Made by a program: the position numbers and the translations under genes. Positions 1 through 7,815 of a stretch of 64,000 nt of DNA are shown in pieces. Every line of letters begins with the position of its first letter. Within the stretch, counting starts at the first letter, position 1. Origin of the DNA: Vreelandella sp031769195 (lineage in GTDB: Bacteria; Pseudomonadota; Gammaproteobacteria; Pseudomonadales; Halomonadaceae); assembly GCF_031769195.1 (NCBI RefSeq), contig NZ_JAVHNP010000001.1:62001-126000 (forward strand), given 5' to 3'. Under the pieces are notes generated by a model. The model searched no databases and had not been told where the DNA came from. It saw nothing but the letters and a program-made list of their open reading frames with translations.

Positions 1-124
1 CAGCCCACACCCAGAGGCTCGCCACCCAACCGAAGGCGACAGCCAGCCCCAAGGTCAACATGCCGTGTAACCCACCGCTAAGCTTAGAGCGTGCGATAAG
101 CAGAGTTATCGGTGGTTTCAGCAT
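1..124 (-). CDS. ygfX: YgfX (CptA) family membrane protein, N-terminal part, cut by window edge
   Basis: An ATG at 124 opens a minus-strand frame that runs off the left edge, giving about 41 residues. They begin MLKPPITLLIARSKL and continue into a hydrophobic stretch with an early 'HG' pair, as in the membrane segments at the N-terminus of the YgfX/CptA family. The frame overlaps the end of sdhE by 41 bp, and sdhE-ygfX is a known gene pair, which supports the call. An internal ATG at 61 is an alternative start. YgfX has been described as an inner-membrane partner of SdhE. Most of the protein is outside the window, so the identity rests on context plus a short N-terminus. Confidence 0.6.
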   Translation of the reverse strand, partial: MLKPPITLLIARSKLSGGLHGMLTLGLAVAFGWVASLWVWA

Positions 125-377
125 GCTCAACGATCATTTGTACAAGATGGCGTAGCTCAGGATCTTCAGGCCACTCCCGATGCATGAGCCAAACAAACAG
201 GTCTTGATCCTCTTCTTCGATCAGGCGCTGATAGGACAACTGCTCCTGCTCACTCAGCGTGTCGAAACGTTTTTCTAAAAAGGGGATGAGCAGTAAATCC
301 AGCTCCCACATACCGCGTCGGGAGTGCCAATAAAGCCGCTTACGAAGTACCGCAGCAGGGGAAGTATCGTCGTTCAA
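84..377 (-). CDS. sdhE: FAD assembly factor SdhE (succinate dehydrogenase assembly factor 2)
   Basis: SdhE is a small cytoplasmic helical protein that helps attach FAD covalently to the flavoprotein subunits of succinate dehydrogenase and fumarate reductase. The hallmark RGMWE motif is present at residues 21-25, followed by the family's 'LDLLLIPF' and acidic 'EEEDQDLFVWLM' segments. I chose the TTG start at 377 because a good ribosome-binding site (GGAGAGG) lies six bases upstream. It gives 97 residues, close to the usual 85-95. The in-frame ATG at 446 would add 23 residues unlike the family. The 3' end overlaps ygfX. The gene is divergent from ihfB across a 222-bp gap. Confidence 0.9.
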   Translation of the reverse strand: MNDDTSPAAVLRKRLYWHSRRGMWELDLLLIPFLEKRFDTLSEQEQLSYQRLIEEEDQDLFVWLMHREWPEDPELRHLVQMIVEHAETTDNSAYRTL

Positions 378-507
378 CGTTAGCCTCTCCGAGTAAATGA
401 AATGAAATGTCAGTATACCGAAGCTGTGGGGTCGCGCCAGCGCCATGCTTCGCCTATGCTGTAACTCAGCTTCGTACTAACTTGCCTAGTACCTTGTTTT
501 ATCTGAA

Positions 508-536
508 TTGTTTTATGCGGTTATGCGCAGTATGCT
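508..536 (+). promoter_or_regulatory. possible sigma-70 promoter for ihfB-lapA-lapB
   Basis: TTGTTT (508-513) and TATGCT (531-536) are separated by 17 bp, in the 222-bp AT-rich gap between divergent sdhE and ihfB. The match is moderate, three of six and four of six consensus bases. It would give a leader of about 55 nt before the ihfB ATG. This is an inference from spacing only. Confidence 0.3.
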
Positions 537-599
537 GATTTCGAAGTTATCGAGGTCGCAAGTGCGTTACGGCCTTTAAAGTTCGCAGGGAGCCAACCG

Positions 600-896
600 A
601 TGACCAAGTCTGAACTAATCGAACAAATTGCGATGCGTCAACCGGAGCTATCCGCCAAAGAAGTCGAAACGGCGGTGCGTATTATCTTAGATGATATGAC
701 CGATGCCTTGGCCAGCGGGGGTCGAGTGGAGATCCGTGGTTTTGGCAGCTTTTCACTGCACTATCGGGAGCCGCGCACAGGGCGTAACCCTAAAACCGGC
801 GACCCAGTAGATCTAGATGGCAAATACGTGCCACATTTTAAACCGGGCAAGGAGCTTCGCGAGCAGGTGGATGCCAGTCGCGCCCTAGGTTATTAA
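600..896 (+). CDS. ihfB: integration host factor subunit beta
   Basis: IhfB pairs with IhfA to form IHF, the nucleoid protein that bends DNA sharply at specific sites and acts in recombination, replication and transcription. The 98-residue length is typical. Visible family features are the N-terminal helix 'MTKSELIEQIA', the 'GRVEIRGFGSFSLHYR' body and the DNA-contacting beta-arm with 'RTGRNPKTGDPV' followed by 'KYVPHFKPGKELRE'. A GGGAG ribosome-binding site precedes the ATG. lapA and lapB follow in the same direction, a common order in gammaproteobacteria. The rpsA gene that usually lies directly upstream is absent here and replaced by divergent sdhE. Confidence 0.97.
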   Translation: MTKSELIEQIAMRQPELSAKEVETAVRIILDDMTDALASGGRVEIRGFGSFSLHYREPRTGRNPKTGDPVDLDGKYVPHFKPGKELREQVDASRALGY

Positions 897-994
897 ATGC
901 GTTAATGGCACCATCCGACCTTCTGCGGGATGACGTCGCGCCCAGACTCAGACACAATAGCATTACCGTGAACGTCACTGACTAGGAAACTCTC

Positions 995-1300
995 ATGCGT
1001 TGGATTAAAGGGCTGATTCTGGCCATCATTTTATTGGTAGTGCTGCTGGTGGGTATCCTGTTTGCTGTGAACAACCAGCAAGCGATTGCCTTGAACCTGA
1101 TTTGGGCCGAACTACCTGCCGCCTCGCTCTCTGTATGGCTTCTGGCCACATTGACGGTGGGTGTCATTGTCGGAATGCTTGCCATGCTGGGTGTTTATGT
1201 CCGACTGAAAGCCCGACTTGCCCGTAGTGAGCGCCACAATAAGCAGCAGCGCAAAGAGCTGGACCAATTACGCACCCAGGGGTTTAAGGAACTGGCGTAA
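995..1300 (+). CDS. lapA: lipopolysaccharide assembly protein LapA
   Basis: LapA (YciS) is a small inner-membrane protein that works with LapB to control LPS synthesis through turnover of LpxC. The 101 residues hold two membrane helices (about 5-25 and 45-70) and a charged cytoplasmic coiled tail rich in Arg, Lys and Gln, as in the LapA domain family. 'FAVNNQQAIALNLIW' between the helices is characteristic. AGGAAA lies seven bases before the ATG. The stop is directly followed by the lapB start (TAA-ATG), so the two are translated from one message and probably coupled. Confidence 0.93.
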   Translation: MRWIKGLILAIILLVVLLVGILFAVNNQQAIALNLIWAELPAASLSVWLLATLTVGVIVGMLAMLGVYVRLKARLARSERHNKQQRKELDQLRTQGFKELA

Positions 1301-2500
1301 ATGCAGGATGCGGTACTGCTCGGGTTACTCATGGCAGCGATTGCCATTGGCTTTGGCCTGGGTGCTCGCTTCGCTTACCGCCGCCAGCCACGCCCTCCCA
1401 CTGGTCGCTCTCCCGGCCTATCACGGGAGTACTTCGTCGGGCTCAACTATTTATTGAATGAGCAGCCCGACGAAGCCATCAATACCTTTATCCATGCCCT
1501 GGATGTGAATAGCGACACTGTCGATACCCATATCGCCCTAGGCAAGCTGTTTCGTGCACGGGGAGAGGCTGATAAAGCGGTCAGTATTCATCAAAATCTG
1601 CTCGCCCGCCCTGCTCTGTCTACCGCTACCAACGACACCATTCAGCTTGAGCTAGCCCGAGATTTTATGGCACTGGGCGTGCACGACCGTGCCCAGCGAC
1701 TGCTGCGTAGCTTGCTTGAGAACTCAGCCGACGAAGCGCTTCGCTTAGAAGTAAAGCGATTGTTGATTGATCTGCTTGAACGAGAAAAGGAGTGGCAGGA
1801 CGCACTCGAGGTCGTACAGCCTCTTATTAAGCAGCAGCCCGCCATGCGCCGCCCGGCCTCCCACTGGCTATGTGAACTTGCCCAGCAAGAGATTGAGCAA
1901 TCAAGTCGCGCACTGGCGCGCAAACACCTTAAACAAGCACTGCAGTTAGATGAGCGCTGTGTCCGCGCCACGCTGATGCTGGCAGAACTTGAGATGGATA
2001 ATGGTCACTACGGCAAAGCCATTGAGCAACTCAGCCATATCCCCCAACAGGATGTCGCCCACGTTCCCACCATGCTACCCGCGCTGCAGCGTGCGTATAC
2101 CCGCAATGACAACTTACCCGGCCTGGAGAACCATCTTTACACGCTGCTGAACCAAGCCCCCTACACCAGCGTTATCGTGGCGCTGGGGGAGCTCGTTCAT
2201 CAACGAGACGGAGTGGACAACGCGATTGAGCGGACAGGAGCCTGGCTAAGTGACGCCCCAAGCCTTGGAGGGCTGGATTACCTAGTGGACCTTTACTTGG
2301 AAAGTGAGCGGCTCGCTGGCAAAACCACACCAGACACCCGCCTGCTGCTGCTTAAACATCATACGGGCGCACTATTAACAGGCCGGTCTCGCCATCGCTG
2401 TCGTCGCTGCGGCTTCAGCAGCGACAATCTAGCATGGCAGTGCCCTAGCTGCCGCCGCTGGGGCACTATCAAGCCGATTACCGGTGTGGAAGGCGAGTAG
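1301..2500 (+). CDS. lapB: lipopolysaccharide assembly protein LapB (YciM), TPR plus rubredoxin-type metal site
   Basis: LapB is an inner-membrane-anchored TPR protein that links FtsH to LpxC degradation and thereby balances LPS and phospholipid synthesis. The 399 residues begin with a short membrane anchor (3-22), then the 'REYFVGLNYLLNEQPDEAINTF' motif, then tandem TPR helices to about 340. The C-terminus carries a rubredoxin-like metal site with C367, C370, C381 and C384. All elements expected of the family are present. The gene starts right after the lapA stop and ends only 2 bp from the end of convergent pyrF, so the two messages must overlap or end within each other's coding sequence. 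Confidence 0.96.
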   Translation: MQDAVLLGLLMAAIAIGFGLGARFAYRRQPRPPTGRSPGLSREYFVGLNYLLNEQPDEAINTFIHALDVNSDTVDTHIALGKLFRARGEADKAVSIHQNLLARPALSTATNDTIQLELARDFMALGVHDRAQRLLRSLLENSADEALRLEVKRLLIDLLEREKEWQDALEVVQPLIKQQPAMRRPASHWLCELAQQEIEQSSRALARKHLKQALQLDERCVRATLMLAELEMDNGHYGKAIEQLSHIPQQDVAHVPTMLPALQRAYTRNDNLPGLENHLYTLLNQAPYTSVIVALGELVHQRDGVDNAIERTGAWLSDAPSLGGLDYLVDLYLESERLAGKTTPDTRLLLLKHHTGALLTGRSRHRCRRCGFSSDNLAWQCPSCRRWGTIKPITGVEGE

Positions 2501-2502
2501 AC

Positions 2503-3204
2503 TCACACACCCGCTAATTCAGCCTCAATAGCCGCTAAAGCGACCATAGGGTCTTCTGCCTGCGTTACCGGGCGGCCTACTACTAGGTGAGTACTACCCG
2601 CTAACATCGCCTCCGCTGGCGTCATAATGCGCTGCTGGTCGTTCGCCGCTGCAAAGCTGGGGCGAATCCCCGGGGTGACTTTCAAAAAATCGCTGCCGCA
2701 GTGCGCTTTGATCTGCCCAGCTTCCTGGGCAGAGCATACAACGCCGCCCAAGCCGCTTTGTTGGGTCAGCGATGCCAAACGCATTACCTGCTCAGCTGGC
2801 GTGGCGTTCACACCCGCTTCTTGAAGATCTTCAGCCTGCATACTGGTTAACACGGTCACGGCAATTAAGTGCGTTGTCAGCCGGTGGTCAGATAAACGCT
2901 TGGCAGCGGCTTCCATCATTTTGCGCCCACCCGACGCGTGCACGTTCACCATCCACACGCCCTGCTCTGCCGCCGCCTGAACGGCACTCGCGACCGTATT
3001 GGGAATATCGTGAAATTTGAGATCAAGAAACACATCAAAACCACGTCCATGGAGTGCCTCTAATACCGCAGGACCGCTACGCGTAAAGAGTTCCTTACCT
3101 ACTTTGACACGGCAACGTGCAGGATCAAGCTGGTCAGCCATGCAGAGGGCTGCATCAAGTGAAGGGTAATCCAGAGCGATAATCAGAGGGGAATTGGGGG
3201 ACAC
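2503..3204 (-). CDS. pyrF: orotidine 5'-phosphate decarboxylase
   Basis: PyrF converts OMP to UMP, the last step of de novo pyrimidine nucleotide synthesis in the cytoplasm. The 233-residue TIM-barrel protein carries the active-site motif DLKFHDIPNT (61-70), with the catalytic D61, K63 and D66, and the C-terminal phosphate-binding 'VTPGIRP' and 'GSTHLVVGRPVTQAEDP' segments. The start is a GTG at 3204 with GGAG seven bases upstream. In many relatives pyrF follows lapB on the same strand. Here it is inverted and ends tail to tail with lapB, 2 bp apart. Confidence 0.97.
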   Translation of the reverse strand: MSPNSPLIIALDYPSLDAALCMADQLDPARCRVKVGKELFTRSGPAVLEALHGRGFDVFLDLKFHDIPNTVASAVQAAAEQGVWMVNVHASGGRKMMEAAAKRLSDHRLTTHLIAVTVLTSMQAEDLQEAGVNATPAEQVMRLASLTQQSGLGGVVCSAQEAGQIKAHCGSDFLKVTPGIRPSFAAANDQQRIMTPAEAMLAGSTHLVVGRPVTQAEDPMVALAAIEAELAGV

Positions 3205-3208
3205 GCGC

Positions 3209-3451
3209 TTACTCCGTGTTCATGAACGCTTGAAGAGGGTCATTCAGAGGCCAGCCAGCCCAGTAAGCAACTGCGCCGTTAGCATCGCTAGGTTGCCTAG
3301 TGTACCAGCCCCATTGGGCTTGCAGTGTAAGCGATTCACCATTTACCTGTAGCCAATCGCTTACAAAAAGTATCGTTAATCGCTTACAGCGCTTACGGTT
3401 TGAAAAGATTAAGTTCACTAAGGCGTCGACCAAGAAGGTGGTCGCTTCCAT
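3209..3451 (-). CDS. doubtful 80-residue ORF upstream of pyrF
   Basis: An open frame of 80 codons ends 4 bp before the pyrF GTG, a spacing that would suit translational coupling. The C-terminal half contains 'WGWYTRQPSDANGAVAYWAGWPLNDPLQAF', which looks protein-like and rich in Trp. I recognise no family. The N-terminal half overlaps four copies of a GTAAGCG-type repeat (3326-3397), there is no convincing ribosome-binding site at the ATG at 3451, and codon choice includes rare AGG. It may be a small gene with a later start, a decayed gene, or chance. Confidence 0.3.
   Translation of the reverse strand: MEATTFLVDALVNLIFSNRKRCKRLTILFVSDWLQVNGESLTLQAQWGWYTRQPSDANGAVAYWAGWPLNDPLQAFMNTE
3326..3397. 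repeat. cluster of TGTAAGCGATT repeats (one inverted pair plus extra copies)
   Basis: TGTAAGCGATT occurs at 3326-3336. Its exact reverse complement AATCGCTTACA occurs at 3355-3365 and again at 3378-3388. A partial fourth copy, GCGCTTACG, lies at 3389-3397. The first two form a perfect 11-bp inverted repeat with an 18-bp spacer, and copies two and three are 23 bp apart, about two helical turns. The cluster lies upstream of both pyrF (minus) and the comEA-like gene (plus). It could be an operator array or a remnant of a small repeat element. Confidence 0.6.
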
Positions 3452-3508
3452 CGGCCACCACGCTGAGAACGTCGGTGGCTCAATAGAAAAACAGAAGGGA
3501 TGTTCACC

Positions 3509-3793
3509 ATGCAGACAACGTTTAAGTATTTTGTAGCCGCTCTATTGATCAGCCTAAGCCTGGGTTTATCAAGCACCGCCATGGCGCAAGCCGTCGCCCC
3601 GATTAACGTTAATAGTGCTGATGCAGAGCTGCTTGCCGAACTGCCGGGCGTGGGCCCCAGCCGGGCGGCCGCCATCATTGAAGAGCGTGAAAATAATGGT
3701 GCTTTTACCGACGCTGACGACCTGACCCGCGTCAGTGGCATTGGGCCGGCCACCGTTGACCGCATGCGTGAGCAAATCACGTTTGACGAGTAG
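3509..3793 (+). CDS. ComEA-like secreted helix-hairpin-helix protein
   Basis: A 94-residue protein with an N-terminal signal peptide (about 1-26, hydrophobic core, cleavage near 'AMA-Q') and a mature part that is almost entirely a double helix-hairpin-helix unit. The two hairpins are 'LPGVGPSRA' (45-53) and 'VSGIGPATV' (75-83), and 'INVNSADAELL' opens the domain as in ComEA. Such proteins bind double-stranded DNA in the periplasm, and in competent bacteria they take part in DNA uptake. I start at 3509 because AGAAGGG lies about eight bases upstream, whereas an in-frame ATG at 3500 overlaps that site. No other competence gene is adjacent, so a role in uptake is inference from the family. Confidence 0.85.
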   Translation: MQTTFKYFVAALLISLSLGLSSTAMAQAVAPINVNSADAELLAELPGVGPSRAAAIIEERENNGAFTDADDLTRVSGIGPATVDRMREQITFDE

Positions 3794-3828
3794 GCTTTAC
3801 AAGCAATCCTCAGCAGCACGATGTGATT

Positions 3829-3858
3829 GGCCACCGCGCGGCACAACCGGCGGTGGCC
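3829..3858. terminator. hairpin between convergent comEA-like gene and prpF
   Basis: GGCCACCGC (3829-3837) pairs with GCGGTGGCC (3850-3858) across a 12-base loop, in the 80-bp gap between two convergent genes. There is no U-run on either side, so terminator function is plausible from position rather than demonstrated. Confidence 0.45.
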
Positions 3859-3874
3859 CTATCCTACAACCCGC

Positions 3875-5053
3875 TTAAATCGTATCGCCCGGCACTCGCA
3901 CCCGTCCTTCCATCAATATGCGCGCACTGCGGCTCATAACCGCCTGATCAATTTGCCAGCGCCCTTCCACCATACTGGCTTTGGCGCCAACACGCAGCGA
4001 GCCAGAGGGATGGCCAAACGTGACGGCTTCCCGCTCAACACCGCCTGCCGCTATGTTCACCAGGGTGCCTTGAATGGCAGCAGCAGCGCCAATCGCCACG
4101 GCCGCGGTGCCCATCATGGCGTGGTGCAACTTGCCCATGGAGAGCGCCCGCACCACCAGGTCAATATCTTCAGCATTGACGGCTTTCCCACTCGATGCCG
4201 TATAGCTAGCCGCGGGGGCCACAAAGGCCACTTTGGGAGTATGCTGACGGCTGGCGGCCTCATCCAAGTGGTTAATCAACCCCATACGTACGGCAGCGTG
4301 GGAGCGAATCGTTTCAAACATTGTCAGCGCCTGGGCATCCCCGTTGATCACCTCTTGCAGCTCACACCCGGTGTACCCCAGCGCCTCAGCATTGACGAAT
4401 ACGGTGGGAATGCCTGCATTAATCAGCGTTGCCTTGAGTACGCCGACGCCGGGCACGTCTAAGTCGTCAACCAGGTTTCCCGTGGGGAAAATAGCGCCTT
4501 CACCGTCAGCGGGGTCCATAAACGCGACGGGGATTTCAGCTGCTGGAAAGGTCACGCCATCCAGCTCGAAGTCACCGGTTTCTTGTACTTCCCCATCGGT
4601 CATCGGCACTTGAGCAATAATGGTTTTCTGAATATTCACCTGCCAAATGCGAACTTCCGCAACGCCGTTTTGCGGCACCTTGGCGGGGTCAACCAAGCCG
4701 TTGGTAATAGCATAGGGCCCCACCGCTGCGGATAAATTGCCGCAGTTGCCGCTCCAGTCCACAAAGGGCTTATCTATCGACACTTGGCCAAACAGGTAGT
4801 CCACATCATGGTCGGGAGCGTCGCTTTTCGAGAGAATCACCGTTTTGCTGGTGCTAGACGTGGCCGCGCCCATACCATCGATCTGTTTTTCATAGGGGTC
4901 CGGGCTACCGATTACTCGCAGCAGCAGCTTATCCCGCGCTTCCCCCGGCACTTGGGCGGCGGCAGGTAAATCGCTCAGCGTAAAAAACACCCCTTTACTG
5001 GTTCCGCCCCGCATATACGTGGCTGGAATACTAATTTGTGCTTTATGAGCCAT
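3875..5053 (-). CDS. prpF: 2-methylaconitate cis-trans isomerase PrpF
   Basis: PrpF isomerises the 2-methylaconitate made by AcnD so that propionate can be processed when PrpD is absent. The protein is 392 residues from the ATG at 5053, preceded by AGAGGTG. An upstream in-frame start would read back through the terminator hairpin and is rejected. Family signatures visible are the N-terminal 'YMRGGTSKGVFF', 'DGMGAATSSTSKTVILS' and 'DWSGNCGNLSAAVGP', the last holding the conserved catalytic-region Cys of the diaminopimelate-epimerase-like fold. It is the last gene of the prp operon, 79 bp after acnD, and that gap contains an intrinsic terminator. Confidence 0.96.
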   Translation of the reverse strand: MAHKAQISIPATYMRGGTSKGVFFTLSDLPAAAQVPGEARDKLLLRVIGSPDPYEKQIDGMGAATSSTSKTVILSKSDAPDHDVDYLFGQVSIDKPFVDWSGNCGNLSAAVGPYAITNGLVDPAKVPQNGVAEVRIWQVNIQKTIIAQVPMTDGEVQETGDFELDGVTFPAAEIPVAFMDPADGEGAIFPTGNLVDDLDVPGVGVLKATLINAGIPTVFVNAEALGYTGCELQEVINGDAQALTMFETIRSHAAVRMGLINHLDEAASRQHTPKVAFVAPAASYTASSGKAVNAEDIDLVVRALSMGKLHHAMMGTAAVAIGAAAAIQGTLVNIAAGGVEREAVTFGHPSGSLRVGAKASMVEGRWQIDQAVMSRSARILMEGRVRVPGDTI

Positions 5054-5065
5054 GACGCACCTCTT

Positions 5066-5095
5066 AAAAAATAGCCTGGCAACCGCCAGGCTATT
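5066..5095 (-). terminator. intrinsic terminator between acnD and prpF
   Basis: Read on the minus strand, AATAGCCTGGC, a 4-base loop (GGTT) and GCCAGGCTATT form a perfect 11-bp stem (5070-5095) that runs directly into a T-rich tract (complement of 5066-5070). This is the standard form of a rho-independent terminator. It sits after the acnD stop and just before the prpF ribosome-binding site, so prpF would receive only read-through transcripts unless it has its own promoter. Confidence 0.85.
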
Positions 5096-5132
5096 CGCTA
5101 TCAATCACACCCTGACCATTGCGCTGAGACCA

Positions 5133-7772
5133 CTAGGCAAAGGAGGATTCCAAAAAGTCCTGGGCAAACCGCTGCAGCACGCCACCGGCGGAATAGATGG
5201 TCACTTCTTCAGCAGTATCCAGGCGGCAAACCACCGGCACATGCTCGGTACTGCCACTGGTGCGGTGAATAATCAGCGTGAGCATGGCACGAGGACTCGG
5301 CGTGCCCTCCACATCAAAAATTTCCGTGCCGTCCAGCGCCAGCGTGTGTCGCGTAGTGCCCTCTTCAAACTGGAGTGGCATCACCCCCATACCAATCAAA
5401 TTGGTACGATGAATACGCTCAAAGCCTTCAGCCACAATGGCTTCAACGCCTGCCAGCGCCACGCCCTTGGCGGCCCAGTCACGAGATGACCCCTGGCCAT
5501 AGTCAGCCCCGGCAATAATAATCAGCGGCTGCTTACGGGCCATATAGGTCTCAATGGCTTCCCACATGCGCGTCACCGTTCCCTCGGGTTCAATACGCGC
5601 CAGCGACCCCTGCAACACCTTGCCCTGCTCGTCGTGCACCATTTCGTTGAACAGCTTCGGGTTTGCCAGCGTTGCCCGCTGGGCGGTTAGGTGATCACCG
5701 CGGTGGGTAGCGTAGGAGTTAAAGTCCTCTTCCGGCAGCCCCATCTTATCCAAGTACTCCCCCGCCGCGCTGTCGAGCATAATTGCGTTAGAGGGCGAGA
5801 GATGGTCAGTGGTGATGTTATCCGGCAAGATCGCCAGCGGGCGCATGCCTTTGAGGCCACGCTCCTTCGCCATATTGCCTTCCCAATAAGGCGGGCGGCG
5901 AATGTAGGTACTTTGAGGCCGCCACTCATACAGTGGGCTAACCTGGGTACGGGCGCTCTTATCCAGATCAAACATCGGGATGTAGGTCTGGCGGAACTGC
6001 TCAGGTTTCACCGCCGACTTCACAATGGCGTCGATTTCACTGTCGTCGGGCCAAATATCCTTCAGGGTGACCGGATTCCCCTGCTGGTCGTAACCCAGCA
6101 CGTCTTTTTCGATATCAAAGCGAATCGTACCGGCAATGGCATACGCCACCACCAATGGCGGTGAGGCTAGAAACGCCTGCTTGGCGTAGGGGTGAATACG
6201 GCCATCAAAGTTACGGTTACCCGACAGTACCGCCGTGGCGTACAGGTCACGGTCAATAATTTCCTGCTGGATTTTTGGCTCAAGCGCGCCGGACATCCCG
6301 TTACAGGTGGTACAGGCGTAGGCCACGACACCAAAGCCGAGGTTTTCCAACTCGTCCATCAAGTGCGCTTCTTCTAAATACATCTTGACGGTTTTTGAGC
6401 CGGGGGCCAGCGACGACTTCACCCACGGTTTGCGGGTCAACCCTAGACGGTTGGCGTTGCGAGCGATAAGCCCCGCCGCCACCATATTGCGCGGGTTGGA
6501 GGTGTTGGTACAGCTGGTAATGGCGGCAATGATCACTGCGCCATCCGGCATTTTGCCAGCCTGCTCATCGGCCCGCGCTTTATCCAGGTCAATGGCGATG
6601 CCACGCTTTGCCAGCTCAGACGTTGGCAGGTGGGCGTGCGGGTTAGAAGGCCCTGCCAGCGTGCGCGCCACGCTTGAGAGATCAAACGTCAGCACACGTT
6701 CGTAGTAGGCACTCTTGAGATCATCGGCCCACAGCCCGGTATGCTTAGCATAGGCTTCTACCAACGCGACCTGCTCATCCTCACGGCCAGTGAGCTTGAG
6801 ATACTCAATGGTTTGGTTATCGATGTAGAACATCGCCGCCGTCGCACCATACTCCGGCGTCATATTGGAAATCGTGGCGCGGTCGCCGACGGTTAACGCA
6901 TCAGCGCCCTCACCGTAGAACTCCAAATAAGCACCCACGACCCGCTCTTTACGCAGGAACTCAGTAATCGCCAGCACCATATCGGTACCGGTAATACCAG
7001 GTTGCAGCTTTCCGGTGAGCTCCACACCGACAATATCCGGCAGGCGCATCATCGAGGCACGGCCAAGCATCACGCTCTCTGCCTCTAAACCGCCAACCCC
7101 CACCGAGATGACCCCTAGCGCATCCACCATGGGCGTATGGCTATCGGTACCCACACACGTGTCTGGATAGGCAATACGCACGCCGTATTCATCAGGGCGA
7201 CACTGCACGACGGGCGACATCTTCTCCAGGTTGATCTGGTGCATGATGCCATTACCCGGCGGGATCACATCGACATTTTCGAAGGCCACTTTCGTCCAGT
7301 TAATAAAGTGGAAGCGATCATCGTTACGGCGATCTTCCACCTGACGGTTCTTCTCGAAGGCATCCTTCTCAAAGCCTGCATGCTCCACCGCCAACGAGTG
7401 GTCGACAATAAGCTGCGTAGGCACGACAGGATTGACCTTCGCGGGATCACCGCCCTTCTCCGCAATGGCATCACGTAAGCCGGCCAAATCCACCAGCGCG
7501 GTCTGGCCTAGAATGTCGTGGCACACAACACGCGCCGGATACCAGGGAAAGTCCAGTTCTTGCTTGCGCTCAATCAATTGCTTTAATGCATCGGTGAGCA
7601 GCTCAGGGTCACAGCGACGCACGAGCTGCTCGGCCAACACCCGAGAGGTGTAAGGCAGTTGAGCATAGGCACCCGGCTGGAGCTCTTCGACCGCTTGGCG
7701 CGCATCGAAGAACTCTACCGACTCGCCCTCTACCAATACATCGGACAGGAGCTTGCGATAATTAGTGTTCAT
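5133..7772 (-). CDS. acnD: Fe/S-dependent 2-methylisocitrate dehydratase AcnD
   Basis: AcnD is the aconitase-like enzyme that dehydrates 2-methylcitrate to 2-methylaconitate in propionate breakdown. The 879-residue product is aconitase-sized and has the N-terminal 'GNGIMHQINLEK', 'VGTDSHTPMVDALG' and the cluster-binding cysteines in 'AITSCTNTSNP' and 'YACTTCNGMSG', plus the C-terminal swivel domain with 'GADYGQGSSRDWAAKG'. Position between prpC and prpF separates it from AcnA. I use the ATG at 7772 with GAGAGG just upstream; an in-frame GTG at 7784 overlaps that site. The gap to prpC is 43 bp and contains a 9-bp direct repeat, AGTGCACGG (7787-7795, 7803-7811). Confidence 0.97.
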   Translation of the reverse strand: MNTNYRKLLSDVLVEGESVEFFDARQAVEELQPGAYAQLPYTSRVLAEQLVRRCDPELLTDALKQLIERKQELDFPWYPARVVCHDILGQTALVDLAGLRDAIAEKGGDPAKVNPVVPTQLIVDHSLAVEHAGFEKDAFEKNRQVEDRRNDDRFHFINWTKVAFENVDVIPPGNGIMHQINLEKMSPVVQCRPDEYGVRIAYPDTCVGTDSHTPMVDALGVISVGVGGLEAESVMLGRASMMRLPDIVGVELTGKLQPGITGTDMVLAITEFLRKERVVGAYLEFYGEGADALTVGDRATISNMTPEYGATAAMFYIDNQTIEYLKLTGREDEQVALVEAYAKHTGLWADDLKSAYYERVLTFDLSSVARTLAGPSNPHAHLPTSELAKRGIAIDLDKARADEQAGKMPDGAVIIAAITSCTNTSNPRNMVAAGLIARNANRLGLTRKPWVKSSLAPGSKTVKMYLEEAHLMDELENLGFGVVAYACTTCNGMSGALEPKIQQEIIDRDLYATAVLSGNRNFDGRIHPYAKQAFLASPPLVVAYAIAGTIRFDIEKDVLGYDQQGNPVTLKDIWPDDSEIDAIVKSAVKPEQFRQTYIPMFDLDKSARTQVSPLYEWRPQSTYIRRPPYWEGNMAKERGLKGMRPLAILPDNITTDHLSPSNAIMLDSAAGEYLDKMGLPEEDFNSYATHRGDHLTAQRATLANPKLFNEMVHDEQGKVLQGSLARIEPEGTVTRMWEAIETYMARKQPLIIIAGADYGQGSSRDWAAKGVALAGVEAIVAEGFERIHRTNLIGMGVMPLQFEEGTTRHTLALDGTEIFDVEGTPSPRAMLTLIIHRTSGSTEHVPVVCRLDTAEEVTIYSAGGVLQRFAQDFLESSFA

Positions 7773-7815
7773 AACGCCTCTCACTTAGTGCACGGCTGAC
7801 TGAGTGCACGGTCGA

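Noticed and set aside
3827..4462. 211-codon plus-strand frame opposite prpF
   Set aside because: It lies entirely opposite the well-supported prpF, has low-complexity His/Arg-rich translation and no initiation signal.
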